Assembly: GCA_905233935.1 (NCBI GenBank)
Contig: CAJOFU010000024.1
Location: forward strand, 1 to 43,445
Reading direction: 5' to 3'
DNA length: 43,445 bases
Source: Paludibacteraceae bacterium
Lineage (GTDB): Bacteria > Bacteroidota > Bacteroidia > Bacteroidales > Paludibacteraceae
Shown: positions 16,414-24,360 of the stretch, one piece after another
Numbering within the stretch: the stretch's first letter is position 1
Layout of the letters: every line of letters begins with the position of its first letter
Notes under the pieces: model-generated
The model's database searches: none
Told to the model about the DNA's origin: nothing
What the model saw: the letters and a program-made list of their open reading frames with translations, nothing else
Position numbers and translations under genes: made by a program

Positions 16414-16806
16414 TTATCGTTCGTTCCAATTATGCCCACTCACATGACCGTTGGTTACAAAAACACCCTTGCTATTCCACTCCTGTTCAAGTTGAAAGCC
16501 GCCGTACTGCTCGTTCAGTTGCTCTGCCTCTTGAGGCGAACCGATAGGGAAATAGTCTGTATAGTGGTCATCATATTCCCAACTGTGATACTCGCTTTTC
16601 TGCACCAGCACCAGTCCGCCACATTCCTCGCAGCGGCACAGTAGACGCTTGCCGTCATCCCATGTATGCAAGTAATGACCGTTACAGCTGTCGCCATAGT
16701 CAGATATCACAGTCAGTTTCCCATGAAAATGCTCGTACGCCTCTTTGGCTGTCGGCAAATCAAATCCTTTGCAAGGATACGTTTTTTGTGTCAGATCTTG
16801 TTGCAT
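16414..16806 (-). CDS. Hypothetical protein with a CxxC zinc-finger-like motif
   Basis: This 130-residue, acidic, histidine- and tyrosine-rich protein was not recognised. It has no signal peptide. The centre reads CRCEECGGLVLVQKSEYH, with C-X-C-X2-C and nearby histidines that could bind zinc. Acidic single-domain proteins of this shape are sometimes immunity proteins, but there is no toxin gene next to it. A good promoter precedes it. A copy of this upstream region, and a 3'-end fragment (TTCCAATTATGCCCACTCAC), reappear separately near 31.1 and 31.84 kb, so relatives of this gene probably once existed there. Confidence 0.7.
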   Translation of the reverse strand: MQQDLTQKTYPCKGFDLPTAKEAYEHFHGKLTVISDYGDSCNGHYLHTWDDGKRLLCRCEECGGLVLVQKSEYHSWEYDDHYTDYFPIGSPQEAEQLNEQYGGFQLEQEWNSKGVFVTNGHVSGHNWNER

Positions 16807-16820
16807 GTTCCTTATATAAT

Positions 16821-16985
16821 GCTTCGTACAAAATCATTTTCGCTTGCAAAGATACGAAAAAAACATCAATTATGCAAGAGGGTAGTGCATTTTTCTGCAA
16901 AAAAGATATAGAAAAGTGAAAAAAATAACAGAAACGGGATTTTTTAGGTCAACCATGCAAGACGATTATCAACTATTGCGATGAA
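16821..16985. repeat. Dispersed intergenic repeat, copy A
   Basis: About 165 bases that closely match 31081-31252 in the same orientation, including GCAAAGATACGAAAAAAA, TATGCAAGAGG, GAAACGGGATTTTTTAGGTC and ATTATCAACTATT. It contains the promoter of the gene at 16414-16806. The rest of this 417-base gap (16986-17165) shows no gene; a terminator lies at 17166-17201. Confidence 0.8.
16847..16878 (-). promoter_or_regulatory. Bacteroidetes-type promoter of the CxxC protein gene
   Basis: On the minus strand the -7 box is TATCTTTG (16847-16854) and a CTTG box lies at 16875-16878, with the standard 20-base spacer. The start codon at 16806 is about 40 bases downstream. Confidence 0.7.
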
Positions 16986-17165
16986 TCAGCCTTGTCCGGA
17001 ACCACGGGCTGACAGCAAAATACATATCAAAATACGGATCAACACACCGCAGCGGTACATGATCCCGATACATGGCAGTTCGGAGCATAAGCCCTAATTT
17101 TATATCCCTACCTGCACTACAGTGGATGGTTACCAATTTTTCTTGTTTGTGGTGTCAAAGATACG

Positions 17166-17201
17166 AAAAATCCTACATTCGCAGGAAAATGTAGGATTTT
17201 T
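17166..17201 (-). terminator. Rho-independent terminator (bidirectional)
   Basis: A perfect 14-base stem (17166-17179 with 17188-17201) and an 8-base loop, flanked by A-runs on one side and T-runs on the other. It lies 22 bases past the stop of the gene at 17224-17730. Confidence 0.85.
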
Positions 17202-17223
17202 TGCCATTCTTCATCAGCAAATG

Positions 17224-17730
17224 TTATGGCAGCACTTTCGCGAAGTGGTAACATTGCGCTCTGCGCTCAGTATTGGTGACAATCATACTGTCATTGGCAG
17301 CACGCGCAGTAAGGTGCTTGACGGACCACATTTTCGCGATAGGCAGGTCATTTGCATCCATCGTGTGCAGTTCTGTCAACAGATTGTTCTCTTTGCGCCA
17401 ACGAAACCAACCGTTGCCGTGATACATCAGGTCTTCCTCTAATACCTCATCCGCCTCATCCCATTCTTTGCCCCAAAAGTAACTGTCATCGTCATCATCG
17501 GGGTCGTCATAATAAACTTTGTACCACTGCGGGTTTTCGGCGTTCTGCCACTTGCCTACCATCAACGGATCAGCAGATGGAAGTTCCAACACTGCTATAC
17601 TTTCCGTATCAGTGGAAACCATCTCATTCTCCTCAGCCTTATCCTGCACAAGATAGTATATACCTACGCCCGCTGCCACGGCAAGCACGGCTGCTATACA
17701 TACAGTTATCAGTACTGTCTCGCGTTTCAT
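17224..17730 (-). CDS. Hypothetical membrane-anchored protein
   Basis: The product is 168 residues from the ATG at 17730; a GTG one codon earlier is also possible. A single N-terminal membrane helix (about residues 5-27) is followed by an acidic extracytoplasmic domain with a DPDDDDDSYFWG stretch and tryptophan-rich segments (VGKWQNAENPQWYKVYY and GNGWFRW) reminiscent of lipocalin-like or heme-free beta-barrel domains, though I do not recognise a family. The gene lies downstream of the transglutaminase-like gene, with only a short TCAACTA repeat between them, so the two are probably co-transcribed. Confidence 0.75.
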   Translation of the reverse strand: MKRETVLITVCIAAVLAVAAGVGIYYLVQDKAEENEMVSTDTESIAVLELPSADPLMVGKWQNAENPQWYKVYYDDPDDDDDSYFWGKEWDEADEVLEEDLMYHGNGWFRWRKENNLLTELHTMDANDLPIAKMWSVKHLTARAANDSMIVTNTERRAQCYHFAKVLP

Positions 17731-17744
17731 CACTCTCGTCTTTC

Positions 17745-17776
17745 AACTGTCAACTATCAACTGTTAACTATCAATT
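17745..17776. repeat. TCAACTA heptamer array
   Basis: Degenerate 7-base units (CAACTGT, CAACTAT, CAACTGT, TAACTAT, CAATT) fill the gap between the two minus-strand genes and touch the stop of the transglutaminase-like gene. Confidence 0.8.
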
Positions 17777-19355
17777 ACTTAAGTGCAATCACCTGCGCCT
17801 CTTTGTTATTCATGCCGGGCATCGTACTGCCTACTCCGGCGTTGATGTATGTCGGGTCGCAAACTATGTACTTGCGGTTCTTGTAGGTCAGGTAGTCACC
17901 ATTGACATCATTGCTGAAGGCAACGGCTGCGGCGAGATGTCCGGGATAGTACAGCAACACAACATCCAATCCTACCAAGTCTCGCACCAACCGAGAAAAT
18001 AGGATAGCTCTGTCCTCGCAGTCGCAGTACGGGTAGTAGAGCGTCTCCTGTGCAAAGAACGCACGGTCACCACCCCAAACCTTATCGTCGTACTCATATT
18101 CGAAGGCGGTCTGCACCCAGTTGAGGATGATGCCCACTGCGTCGCGCTCGGTCAAGCCGGTGATAGTCTTTTTCAGCGGGGGATAGAGCATGTCTTTGAC
18201 GGTCTTTTCCATCGGCGTGTTGGCGTACGCTGCCCAGCGCGTTGTCTGGTCGCCGTTGAAGCATGCCTGTGGATAAGTGTTGAAGAAGTCTATCATGTTC
18301 TTGTTCACGCTCACGGAACTTGTCACACCTTTGCGCGAGGTAAGGGTGCGCTTAGGTGTCGGTTCGCTGCTCAGTTGCGGCAATTGGGTTATCTGCAGCG
18401 ACAGGGATTTCTCCTTGCCATAGTTGGCTTTGGTGATCTTCATGCTCACGTTATTGTCGCCGCTCACGTTGTAGAACTTCGTGCCGTCAAGGCTGTAATA
18501 GTTCAGGCTGAATATGTCGTACAGGCTGGCTACGAGCATGTACAGTTTCTTGTCATCCATGCCCAGACGGATCCTGTAGCCCGATTGCGTCATCAGGAAC
18601 GCTTGCGCCAATACAGCCTCATTCGTCTTGCCGTAATGTTTCTCTGTGACGGTTTGCAGCATCTTCATGTACGCCCAGTCGCATAGCGCATTTGCCTTGC
18701 GCGCATTCAGTGCCGTGCTGACGGTTATATCGTACTTGCTGTCTGACAGTTGCTTCCACGCATCGGCTATGGCATTCTCGTTTAATGCACGCAGTTTGAG
18801 GTTGTCATTCTCCGGAAAACCGATGGTAATGATTGAGCCGAAATATCCGATCGACACTTTCTTATACGGTTCTTCTTTCGGTTTGACGGGTGCAATAGGC
18901 TCCGGCGTAGGTTGCGGTGCAGGCACAACTACCACTTTCGGCTTAACAGCAATCTCTACAGGCTTCTCTTCCTCTTTGGGTTTGGGCTGAGGAGTAGGTT
19001 GAGGCGTAGGCGCAGGTTGCTCATCCGGCTTGGGTGTCGGCTGAGGCTCTGTCCTTGGCTGCGGCGTAGGTTGTGGGGTAGGAGAGGGCTTTGGCTCCTC
19101 ATACACTACGGGCGGTATATCTTTCTCTTTCTTGGGCTTGTCCGCCTCGTGTGCAGGGAACGACTCCCACGTTTGCCGCATGAACTCGGCGTACTCCTCG
19201 TTCATCTTCTTGCGGAAAGCGTCGTACTCCTCCTGCGATTCTTTCTTGAATTGATTGAACTCCGCTTGCTGTTGCTTGCGGAACTCGTCAAAACTCGTCT
19301 GTGCCATTGCCGTCAGCGGTAGAATTGATAGCAATAGAATCAATACTTTTTTCAT
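17775..19355 (-). CDS. Secreted coiled-coil / proline-rich protein with C-terminal transglutaminase-like domain
   Basis: The product is 526 residues from the ATG at 19355, where a clean signal peptide begins (MKKVLILLLSILPLTAMAQ); upstream in-frame methionines lead into non-conserved sequence. Residues 20-70 are a glutamate/phenylalanine-rich coiled coil (FRKQQQAEFNQFKKESQ). Residues 85-170 are a low-complexity Pro-Thr-Gln-Lys linker that could span peptidoglycan. The last third holds a transglutaminase/cysteine-protease fold with C446 in CDCEDRAILF, H473 in PGHLAAAV and D500 in CDPTY, a plausible catalytic triad. The substrate is unknown; cell-envelope peptide cleavage or crosslinking is an inference. 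Confidence 0.85.
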   Translation of the reverse strand: MKKVLILLLSILPLTAMAQTSFDEFRKQQQAEFNQFKKESQEEYDAFRKKMNEEYAEFMRQTWESFPAHEADKPKKEKDIPPVVYEEPKPSPTPQPTPQPRTEPQPTPKPDEQPAPTPQPTPQPKPKEEEKPVEIAVKPKVVVVPAPQPTPEPIAPVKPKEEPYKKVSIGYFGSIITIGFPENDNLKLRALNENAIADAWKQLSDSKYDITVSTALNARKANALCDWAYMKMLQTVTEKHYGKTNEAVLAQAFLMTQSGYRIRLGMDDKKLYMLVASLYDIFSLNYYSLDGTKFYNVSGDNNVSMKITKANYGKEKSLSLQITQLPQLSSEPTPKRTLTSRKGVTSSVSVNKNMIDFFNTYPQACFNGDQTTRWAAYANTPMEKTVKDMLYPPLKKTITGLTERDAVGIILNWVQTAFEYEYDDKVWGGDRAFFAQETLYYPYCDCEDRAILFSRLVRDLVGLDVVLLYYPGHLAAAVAFSNDVNGDYLTYKNRKYIVCDPTYINAGVGSTMPGMNNKEAQVIALK

Positions 19356-19489
19356 TCTTACCAGTGATTTTCTTTTTGTTATAAAATTCTGATATTTAAT
19401 TGTCAATTTGCACCTTAATCGGGTAATTGGGATGTGTAGATTATTCGAACATTCTGTTTCACTCATCGGCATTATTGCATCTATTCTTG

Positions 19490-19553
19490 CCAAGTTCCCA
19501 AATGAAACTGCGCCAAGTTCCCAAATCAAAATGCGCCAAATTCCCAATTAATG
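19490..19553 (+). repeat. Three tandem ~22-base units upstream of the transposase gene
   Basis: Three degenerate copies of a unit reading GCCAAGTTCCCAAAT plus about seven more bases. A related GGCAAGTTGGGACT motif, next to a similar TTTGCAAATATTTTTGCA segment, occurs twice at 31760-31797. The gap 19356-19489 holds no recognisable gene. Confidence 0.72.
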
Positions 19554-19562
19554 CAAAAAATA

Positions 19563-19594
19563 TTTGCAAATATCATTTTTTTTTTGTATCTTTG
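19563..19594 (+). promoter_or_regulatory. Promoter of the REP-type transposase gene
   Basis: TTTG at 19563-19566 and TATCTTTG at 19587-19594, spacer exactly 20 bases. The ATG chosen for the gene is 20 bases downstream (19614), which excludes the upstream in-frame ATG at 19551 because it lies before the promoter. Confidence 0.75.
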
Positions 19595-19613
19595 TGTTCC
19601 CATTCATTTAATT

Positions 19614-20885
19614 ATGCTGCATGTTGATCAGAAAAGCGCAACCCTGAAGTCTTCCGCAGGCAACAAAATCCCTTCTGAGGGTTTGTCCCCTGCTCGTCAC
19701 TTTAGTGTCGAGTCGTCCTCCGAGATTTTGTCCCCTGCTGCGAACTTTAGTTCGCAGCATCGCTTCCCTATCAAGCCCAACAACCTCCGCCGCAAGTTTG
19801 GCCACGACTATTGCGCCCCATTCGTTTATCTTATCACTGTTACCACCACCAACCGCCACCCCCTGCTTGGCTTATTGCGTGGCGATCCCGATAATGCCCA
19901 CGTAGAGCCAACTGAGTTAGGCTTAGCAGTGATATCAGCCTTTCTTGACATAGAAAACAATGCCCTTCAATCCACCGGCTGTCGTGTGCAGATTCTCCAA
20001 TACCAACTCATGCCCGATCATTTCCATGGTATCATCTATGTCCGCGAGCAACTGCCCGCCTCTTATCCATTAGGCAATATCATAGCTGCATGGAAGAGTG
20101 AGTGCACCCAAGCATATCGTCGAATCGCAAGACTGAAGTCTTCCGCAGGCAACAAAATCCCTTCCGAGAGTTTGTCTCATGCTCGTCACTTTAGTGGAGA
20201 GTCCGCCTCCGAGAGTTTGTCCCCTGCTGCGGTCTTTAGCCCGCAGTCTCCCTCTCAACAGTTACCTTCTCTCTTCTCTCCAGGCTACAACGATCGTCCT
20301 CTCAACCACCATAACCAACTCTCACATTGGTTCAATTATCTTCACGATAATCCGCGCCGCTTAGCCCTTAAGCGTGCCAACCCCGATTTATTCCGCATTC
20401 GCCGCCAAATCGACATCGCAGGCATCAACTGCTCTGCCTTAGGAAATATCTTCCTCGCACAATATCCGCAACGTCAAGTTCTTCAATGTTCGCGTAAATT
20501 TACCCCCGATCAGATCGAAGCTCTCAAAGCGGAGTGTCTCACGGAAGCCTCTTCCGGCACCGTTTTCATCAGTGGAGCCATCTCCGAAGGGGAGAAGCAG
20601 ATTTCCCGTGCTCTTCGCGCTGCCGGCTTCCCTTTGATCATCCTTATGGAGCAAGGCTTCCCCGCTCCCGACAGCCCCAACTACAAGTACTTCAAGCCCG
20701 CTGGCATCTATTTCGAAGCCTGCGCTGCTGGCAAGTTACTTCTCATCGAACCTGCTGCAGAGCTCTTCGAGCGCATCGACATCGTTGCCAAAGTAACCAC
20801 CAAAGCCGGTTATATCCCTCACGATATCCCCCGCTACCGTTTTCTTGCCCTCAACTATATCGCCGAATCCATGAGCACCTCTTGA
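19614..20885 (+). CDS. REP-associated (RAYT/IS200-like) transposase with internal palindromic elements and a C-terminal DprA-like domain
   Basis: The protein is 423 residues. A Y1-transposase core covers about 60-170: YLITVTTTNR, the HUH motif MPDHFHG (H136, H138) and a helix IIAAWKSECTQAYRR in which Y168 is the likely nucleophile. NYLHDNPRR (241-249) is the usual RAYT end. Two 114-base palindromic elements are translated in frame, at residues 11-48 and 174-211. Residues about 296-400 are unusual for the family: TVFISGAISEGEKQISRALR, then PLIILMEQGFP, then LLLIEPAAE, resembling a Rossmann-like DprA/LOG domain. RAYT proteins are domesticated single-strand transposases that mobilise REP palindromes; the extra domain suggests a link to single-strand DNA handling (inference). 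Confidence 0.8.
   Translation: MLHVDQKSATLKSSAGNKIPSEGLSPARHFSVESSSEILSPAANFSSQHRFPIKPNNLRRKFGHDYCAPFVYLITVTTTNRHPLLGLLRGDPDNAHVEPTELGLAVISAFLDIENNALQSTGCRVQILQYQLMPDHFHGIIYVREQLPASYPLGNIIAAWKSECTQAYRRIARLKSSAGNKIPSESLSHARHFSGESASESLSPAAVFSPQSPSQQLPSLFSPGYNDRPLNHHNQLSHWFNYLHDNPRRLALKRANPDLFRIRRQIDIAGINCSALGNIFLAQYPQRQVLQCSRKFTPDQIEALKAECLTEASSGTVFISGAISEGEKQISRALRAAGFPLIILMEQGFPAPDSPNYKYFKPAGIYFEACAAGKLLLIEPAAELFERIDIVAKVTTKAGYIPHDIPRYRFLALNYIAESMSTS
19644..19757 (+). repeat. REP-like palindromic element, copy 1 (inside the transposase gene)
   Basis: A 114-base element beginning CTGAAGTCTTCCGCAGG and ending in the perfect palindrome CTGCGAAC-TTTA-GTTCGCAG (19738-19757). It is read in frame (38 codons) near the protein's N-terminus. 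Confidence 0.85.
20133..20246 (+). repeat. REP-like palindromic element, copy 2 (inside the transposase gene)
   Basis: A 114-base element strongly similar to copy 1, in the same orientation and same reading frame, ending in CTGCGGTC-TTTA-GCCCGCAG (20227-20246). It sits between the HUH core and the NPRR motif. Confidence 0.85.
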
Positions 20886-20889
20886 TTTA

Positions 20890-20962
20890 GTCCCCTGCTC
20901 GTCACGTTAGTAGCGAGTCCACCTCCGAGAGTTTGTCCCCTGCTGCGGTCTTTAGCCCGCAG
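20890..20962 (+). repeat. REP-like palindromic element, copy 3 (partial, just past the transposase stop)
   Basis: A 73-base match to the second half of copies 1 and 2, ending in the same CTGCGGTC-TTTA-GCCCGCAG palindrome (20943-20962). Confidence 0.85.
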
Positions 20963-21034
20963 TAATCCCCCCTCTCAGGCTCTCCGGGATGCTCTTGATT
21001 CGACATTATTTCAAAGATCACGTTCTATTTCTTA

Positions 21035-21063
21035 TCCCGTCGGCGGATTGCCGACGGGATTTG
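21035..21063. terminator. Strong hairpin with T-run
   Basis: A perfect 10-base GC-rich stem, TCCCGTCGGC (21035-21044) with GCCGACGGGA (21050-21059), 5-base loop, followed by TTTG. It probably ends transcription from the transposase gene. The rest of the gap up to 21296 shows no gene. Confidence 0.75.
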
Positions 21064-21296
21064 TTATGCCTTAAGCGAAATGGTCAAATGTATGAACTTT
21101 ATCACTCAATATCACTTCGGAAGGCGCTTCTTTTTAATGATTTTTTTCTGAATCCATTAGTGTTCACTACAACTATGATGGTCTTTAACACTTTGAAAGT
21201 TAGTTTTGCTGTACAGATTGACTAGTAATGTCACACCTGTCTGCAACAAATTGAGTATCTAACTTCAATATATCAAAGAACATTGTTTATAATGTT

Positions 21297-23792
21297 TCAA
21301 GGATTCCATACAACACTTTGATAAAAGTTAACATAAAAATCGTATGACTCACCACCTGCTATAAGCGTCATATGTTGCTGACACCATGGGTTACAATCCG
21401 ACAACCAACCAGTAGTTGTCCAATTCCATAAATATGTGTACGTCCACCGCACGTTGTTTATATAACAATTGTATAAAGCAGTCCTAACGCTTCCTTGAAC
21501 AGATGGACCAGGATATTTAAAGGTCATCGTTATTGTTACAGATGATTTTGCCTGAATAGTTCCACTTGAAGCACTGAATGATAAACCATTTGATGGAATA
21601 CCGGAAAGTGACCATGATACAGCTTTTTGTCTGTTGTTTGTAATAGTAATGGTATTTGTAGTTGTTGTTCCACATTGTCCTTCATTCGAGCATTCATAAG
21701 CAAAACTATAAGGATTTATATCGGCACCATTTATTATTTTCATACGGATATCAAGATTATTATTACCACTATTAATATTCATATTGGGAATATTTGCAAC
21801 AAGGTTATATCCGTTAAGTGAACAAGTAATAATTGAGGTTTGACCAAGAGTAATATTTTCAATCCTATATGATCCATCACTATTGCTAATAGCAGATTTA
21901 CACGTATTATCCACTGAAGAACAAACTTTTACAGTCGCATTTGCTAAAGGAATATTATCATCATCATATACCACTCCGCACAAAACGCCTAATGGTCTCA
22001 TGACGAATTCAATAGGATTTGAATCAACACTGATGGTTTGAGATAACTTTAAATATCCTTGTGCCGTCACATCAACCGTATATATGCTTGGTACCAATTG
22101 TGTCGAGAATTGACCATTTGTGTTGGTGGTGACTGATTTAGCATCATACGTGGAATGCTTGAAAGCAACGGTAGCATTAGGAATAACTTGTCCCGACTCA
22201 CTTTTTACTACGCCGGAAACATCAATCATCGTCGTGAATGATTTAACCTCACTGTATACAGTTGTAACATCAGTAGTTGCGAATGCACACACGTTGTAGG
22301 TAGTACCAGCAGACAAGCCCGACATGTTACATGTATAAGCGGTATTAAGTTGATTTCCAGCGGAAATAACTGTATTGTCTGCAATTGTGGGATTAGGATT
22401 AGTTGACCAACATAAGCCATTGCTTTGCAATGTAGCACCTCCGAAATCTAAAATAGTTATACTACCGACAGCGGTTGATGTAGTTACATTATCAATGCTT
22501 CCCATTGATATTTTAGCCCTTCCATCTTTAGTCGTTTCCGTTATCACATTTCCATAAGCTGTACCTATTTCGTTTGTTGCATAAGCACGTACATAATACG
22601 TTGTAGCAGCTGTCAGCTCGGTGATTGAAGCATTGAACGCTCCATTGCCGCTACCAGAGGCAATCTTTTTGTCAGTAAGTGTTGGCTCGGAGTTGGTTGC
22701 ACTATAACAGAAACCACGTTCTGCTATATTATAACCACCGTTAGCCGTCACCTCACCTGTAACTGTCATGCTGGTCGCAGCTGGTGTCGCCTCTCCTGTA
22801 ATAACAACAGGTAAACCGCTTACTGTGCTAAATGATATTTGCTTACTATATGCTGTTGCTATATCTGTTACAGCATACGCACGAACATAATATGTTGTAT
22901 TAGGAGCTAGGCCTGTCATATTGCATGGATAGGCAGTTCCCAGTTGCTTGCCTTCGGCAACAGCTTTGTTGTTGTCTATAGTCGGATTTTCTGTGTTCGC
23001 CCAGCAAATACCACAACTCTGTAATATCGCACCTCCGGCATCCGCAATAGTAACCGATACAGTAGCAGAAAGTGCTGTTATGTTGGTTGCCTCACTAGCT
23101 ATAACGGCAGCGGCACCGTCTTTCGTTGTCACTGGCACAGCTTTACCATACGATGTGCCAATACTATTTGTTGCATACGCACGAACATAGTACGTGGTGG
23201 ATGCTGTCAACTCTGTAATGGATGCGTTGAAAGATCCATTGGCAATCTTTTTGTCGGTTAGTGTCGGTTCGGAGTTGGTTGCACTATAGCAAAAACCTCG
23301 CTCAGTAACATTATAACCACCGTTATCCGTTACCTCACCGGTTGCTATCATGCTGGTTGCTGTTGGTGTTGCCTCTCCTGTGATAACAACAGGCAAACCG
23401 CTTACTGTACTAAATGTTATTTGCTCACTATACGCCGTTGCTATATCTGTTACGGCATATGCGCGAACGTAATACGTTGTATTCGGAGCAAGCCCTGTCA
23501 TATTACATGGATAGGCCGTTTTCAGTTGTTTACCTTCGGCAACAGCTTTGTTGTTGTCAATAGTCGGATTGGCTGTAGTCGCCCAGCAAATACCACAGCT
23601 CAGCAATGTCGCACCGCCTGCTTCCGTAACAGTAACCGATACAGTAGCAGAAAGAGCAGTTATGTTGGTTGCTTCACTGGCAGTAACGGAAGATTTTCCG
23701 TCTTTCGTTGTCACCGACACCACTTTACCATACGATGTGCCAATACTATTTGTTGCATACGCACGAACATAGTACGTGGTGGATGCTGTCAA
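21297..23792 (-). pseudogene. C-terminal half of a giant FN3-repeat lipoprotein, cut off by an upstream frameshift
   Basis: This open frame of 831 codons is the continuation of the gene at 23789-26983, displaced by a 22-base deletion near 23826. It holds six more FN3-like modules with the YYVRAYAT signature, then two carboxypeptidase-regulatory-like (CNA-B type) domains (VSGVVKSESGQVIPNATVAF and GVVYDDDNIPLANATVKV), and a C-terminal BACON-like domain (TNNRQKAVSWSLSG, LSFSASSGTIQAKSSVTITM) ending in a tryptophan-rich tail. It has no signal sequence or convincing start of its own; the ATG at 23792 lies mid-module. If the deletion is a sequencing or assembly error, this and the next entry are one protein of about 1900 residues. 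Confidence 0.8.
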
Positions 23793-24360
23793 CTCTGTAA
23801 TGGATGCGTTGAAAGATCCATTGTCGGTTCGGAGTTGGTTGCGCTATAGCAGATACCTCGCTCGGTAACATTATAACCACCGTTATCCGTTACCTCACCG
23901 GTTGCTACTATGCTTGTTGCAGCAGGTGTTGCCTCTCCTGTGATAACAACAGGCAAACCGCTTACTGTACTAAATTTTATTTGCTCGCTATATGCCGTAG
24001 CTATATCTGTTACAGCATATGCGCGGACATAATATGTTGTATTCGGAGCGAGCTCTGTCATATTACATGAATAGGCAGTTTTCAGTTGCTTACCTTCGGC
24101 AACAGCTTTGTTGTTGTCTATAGTCGGATTTTCCGTGGTCGCCCAGCAAATACCGCAACTCTGTAATATCGCACCTCCAGCATCCGAAACAGTAACCGAT
24201 ACCGTAGCAGAAAGTGCTGTTATGTTGGTTGCTTCACTGGCAGTAACGGAAGATTTTCCGTCTTTCGTTGTTACAGACACCGCCTTGCCGTACGATGTGC
24301 CTATACTATTTGTAGCATACGCACGCACATAGTACGTGGTAGCTGCTGTCAAATCGGTGA
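22950..24360 (-). repeat. 582-base higher-order repeat within the FN3 lipoprotein gene
   Basis: Pairs of FN3 modules are nearly identical at the base level. The landmark ATACTATTTG begins at 23161, 23743 and 24303, giving spacings of 582 (194 codons) and 560 (582 minus 22). The shortfall is the frameshifting deletion. Confidence 0.85.

Noticed and set aside
19551..19613. Earlier start for the transposase
   Set aside because: It lies upstream of the visible promoter boxes (19563-19594) and encodes a hydrophobic stretch not expected in this family.
22950..24360. Regular repeats suggestive of a CRISPR or satellite array
   Set aside because: They are FN3 module codons in one reading frame; the period is 194 codons.
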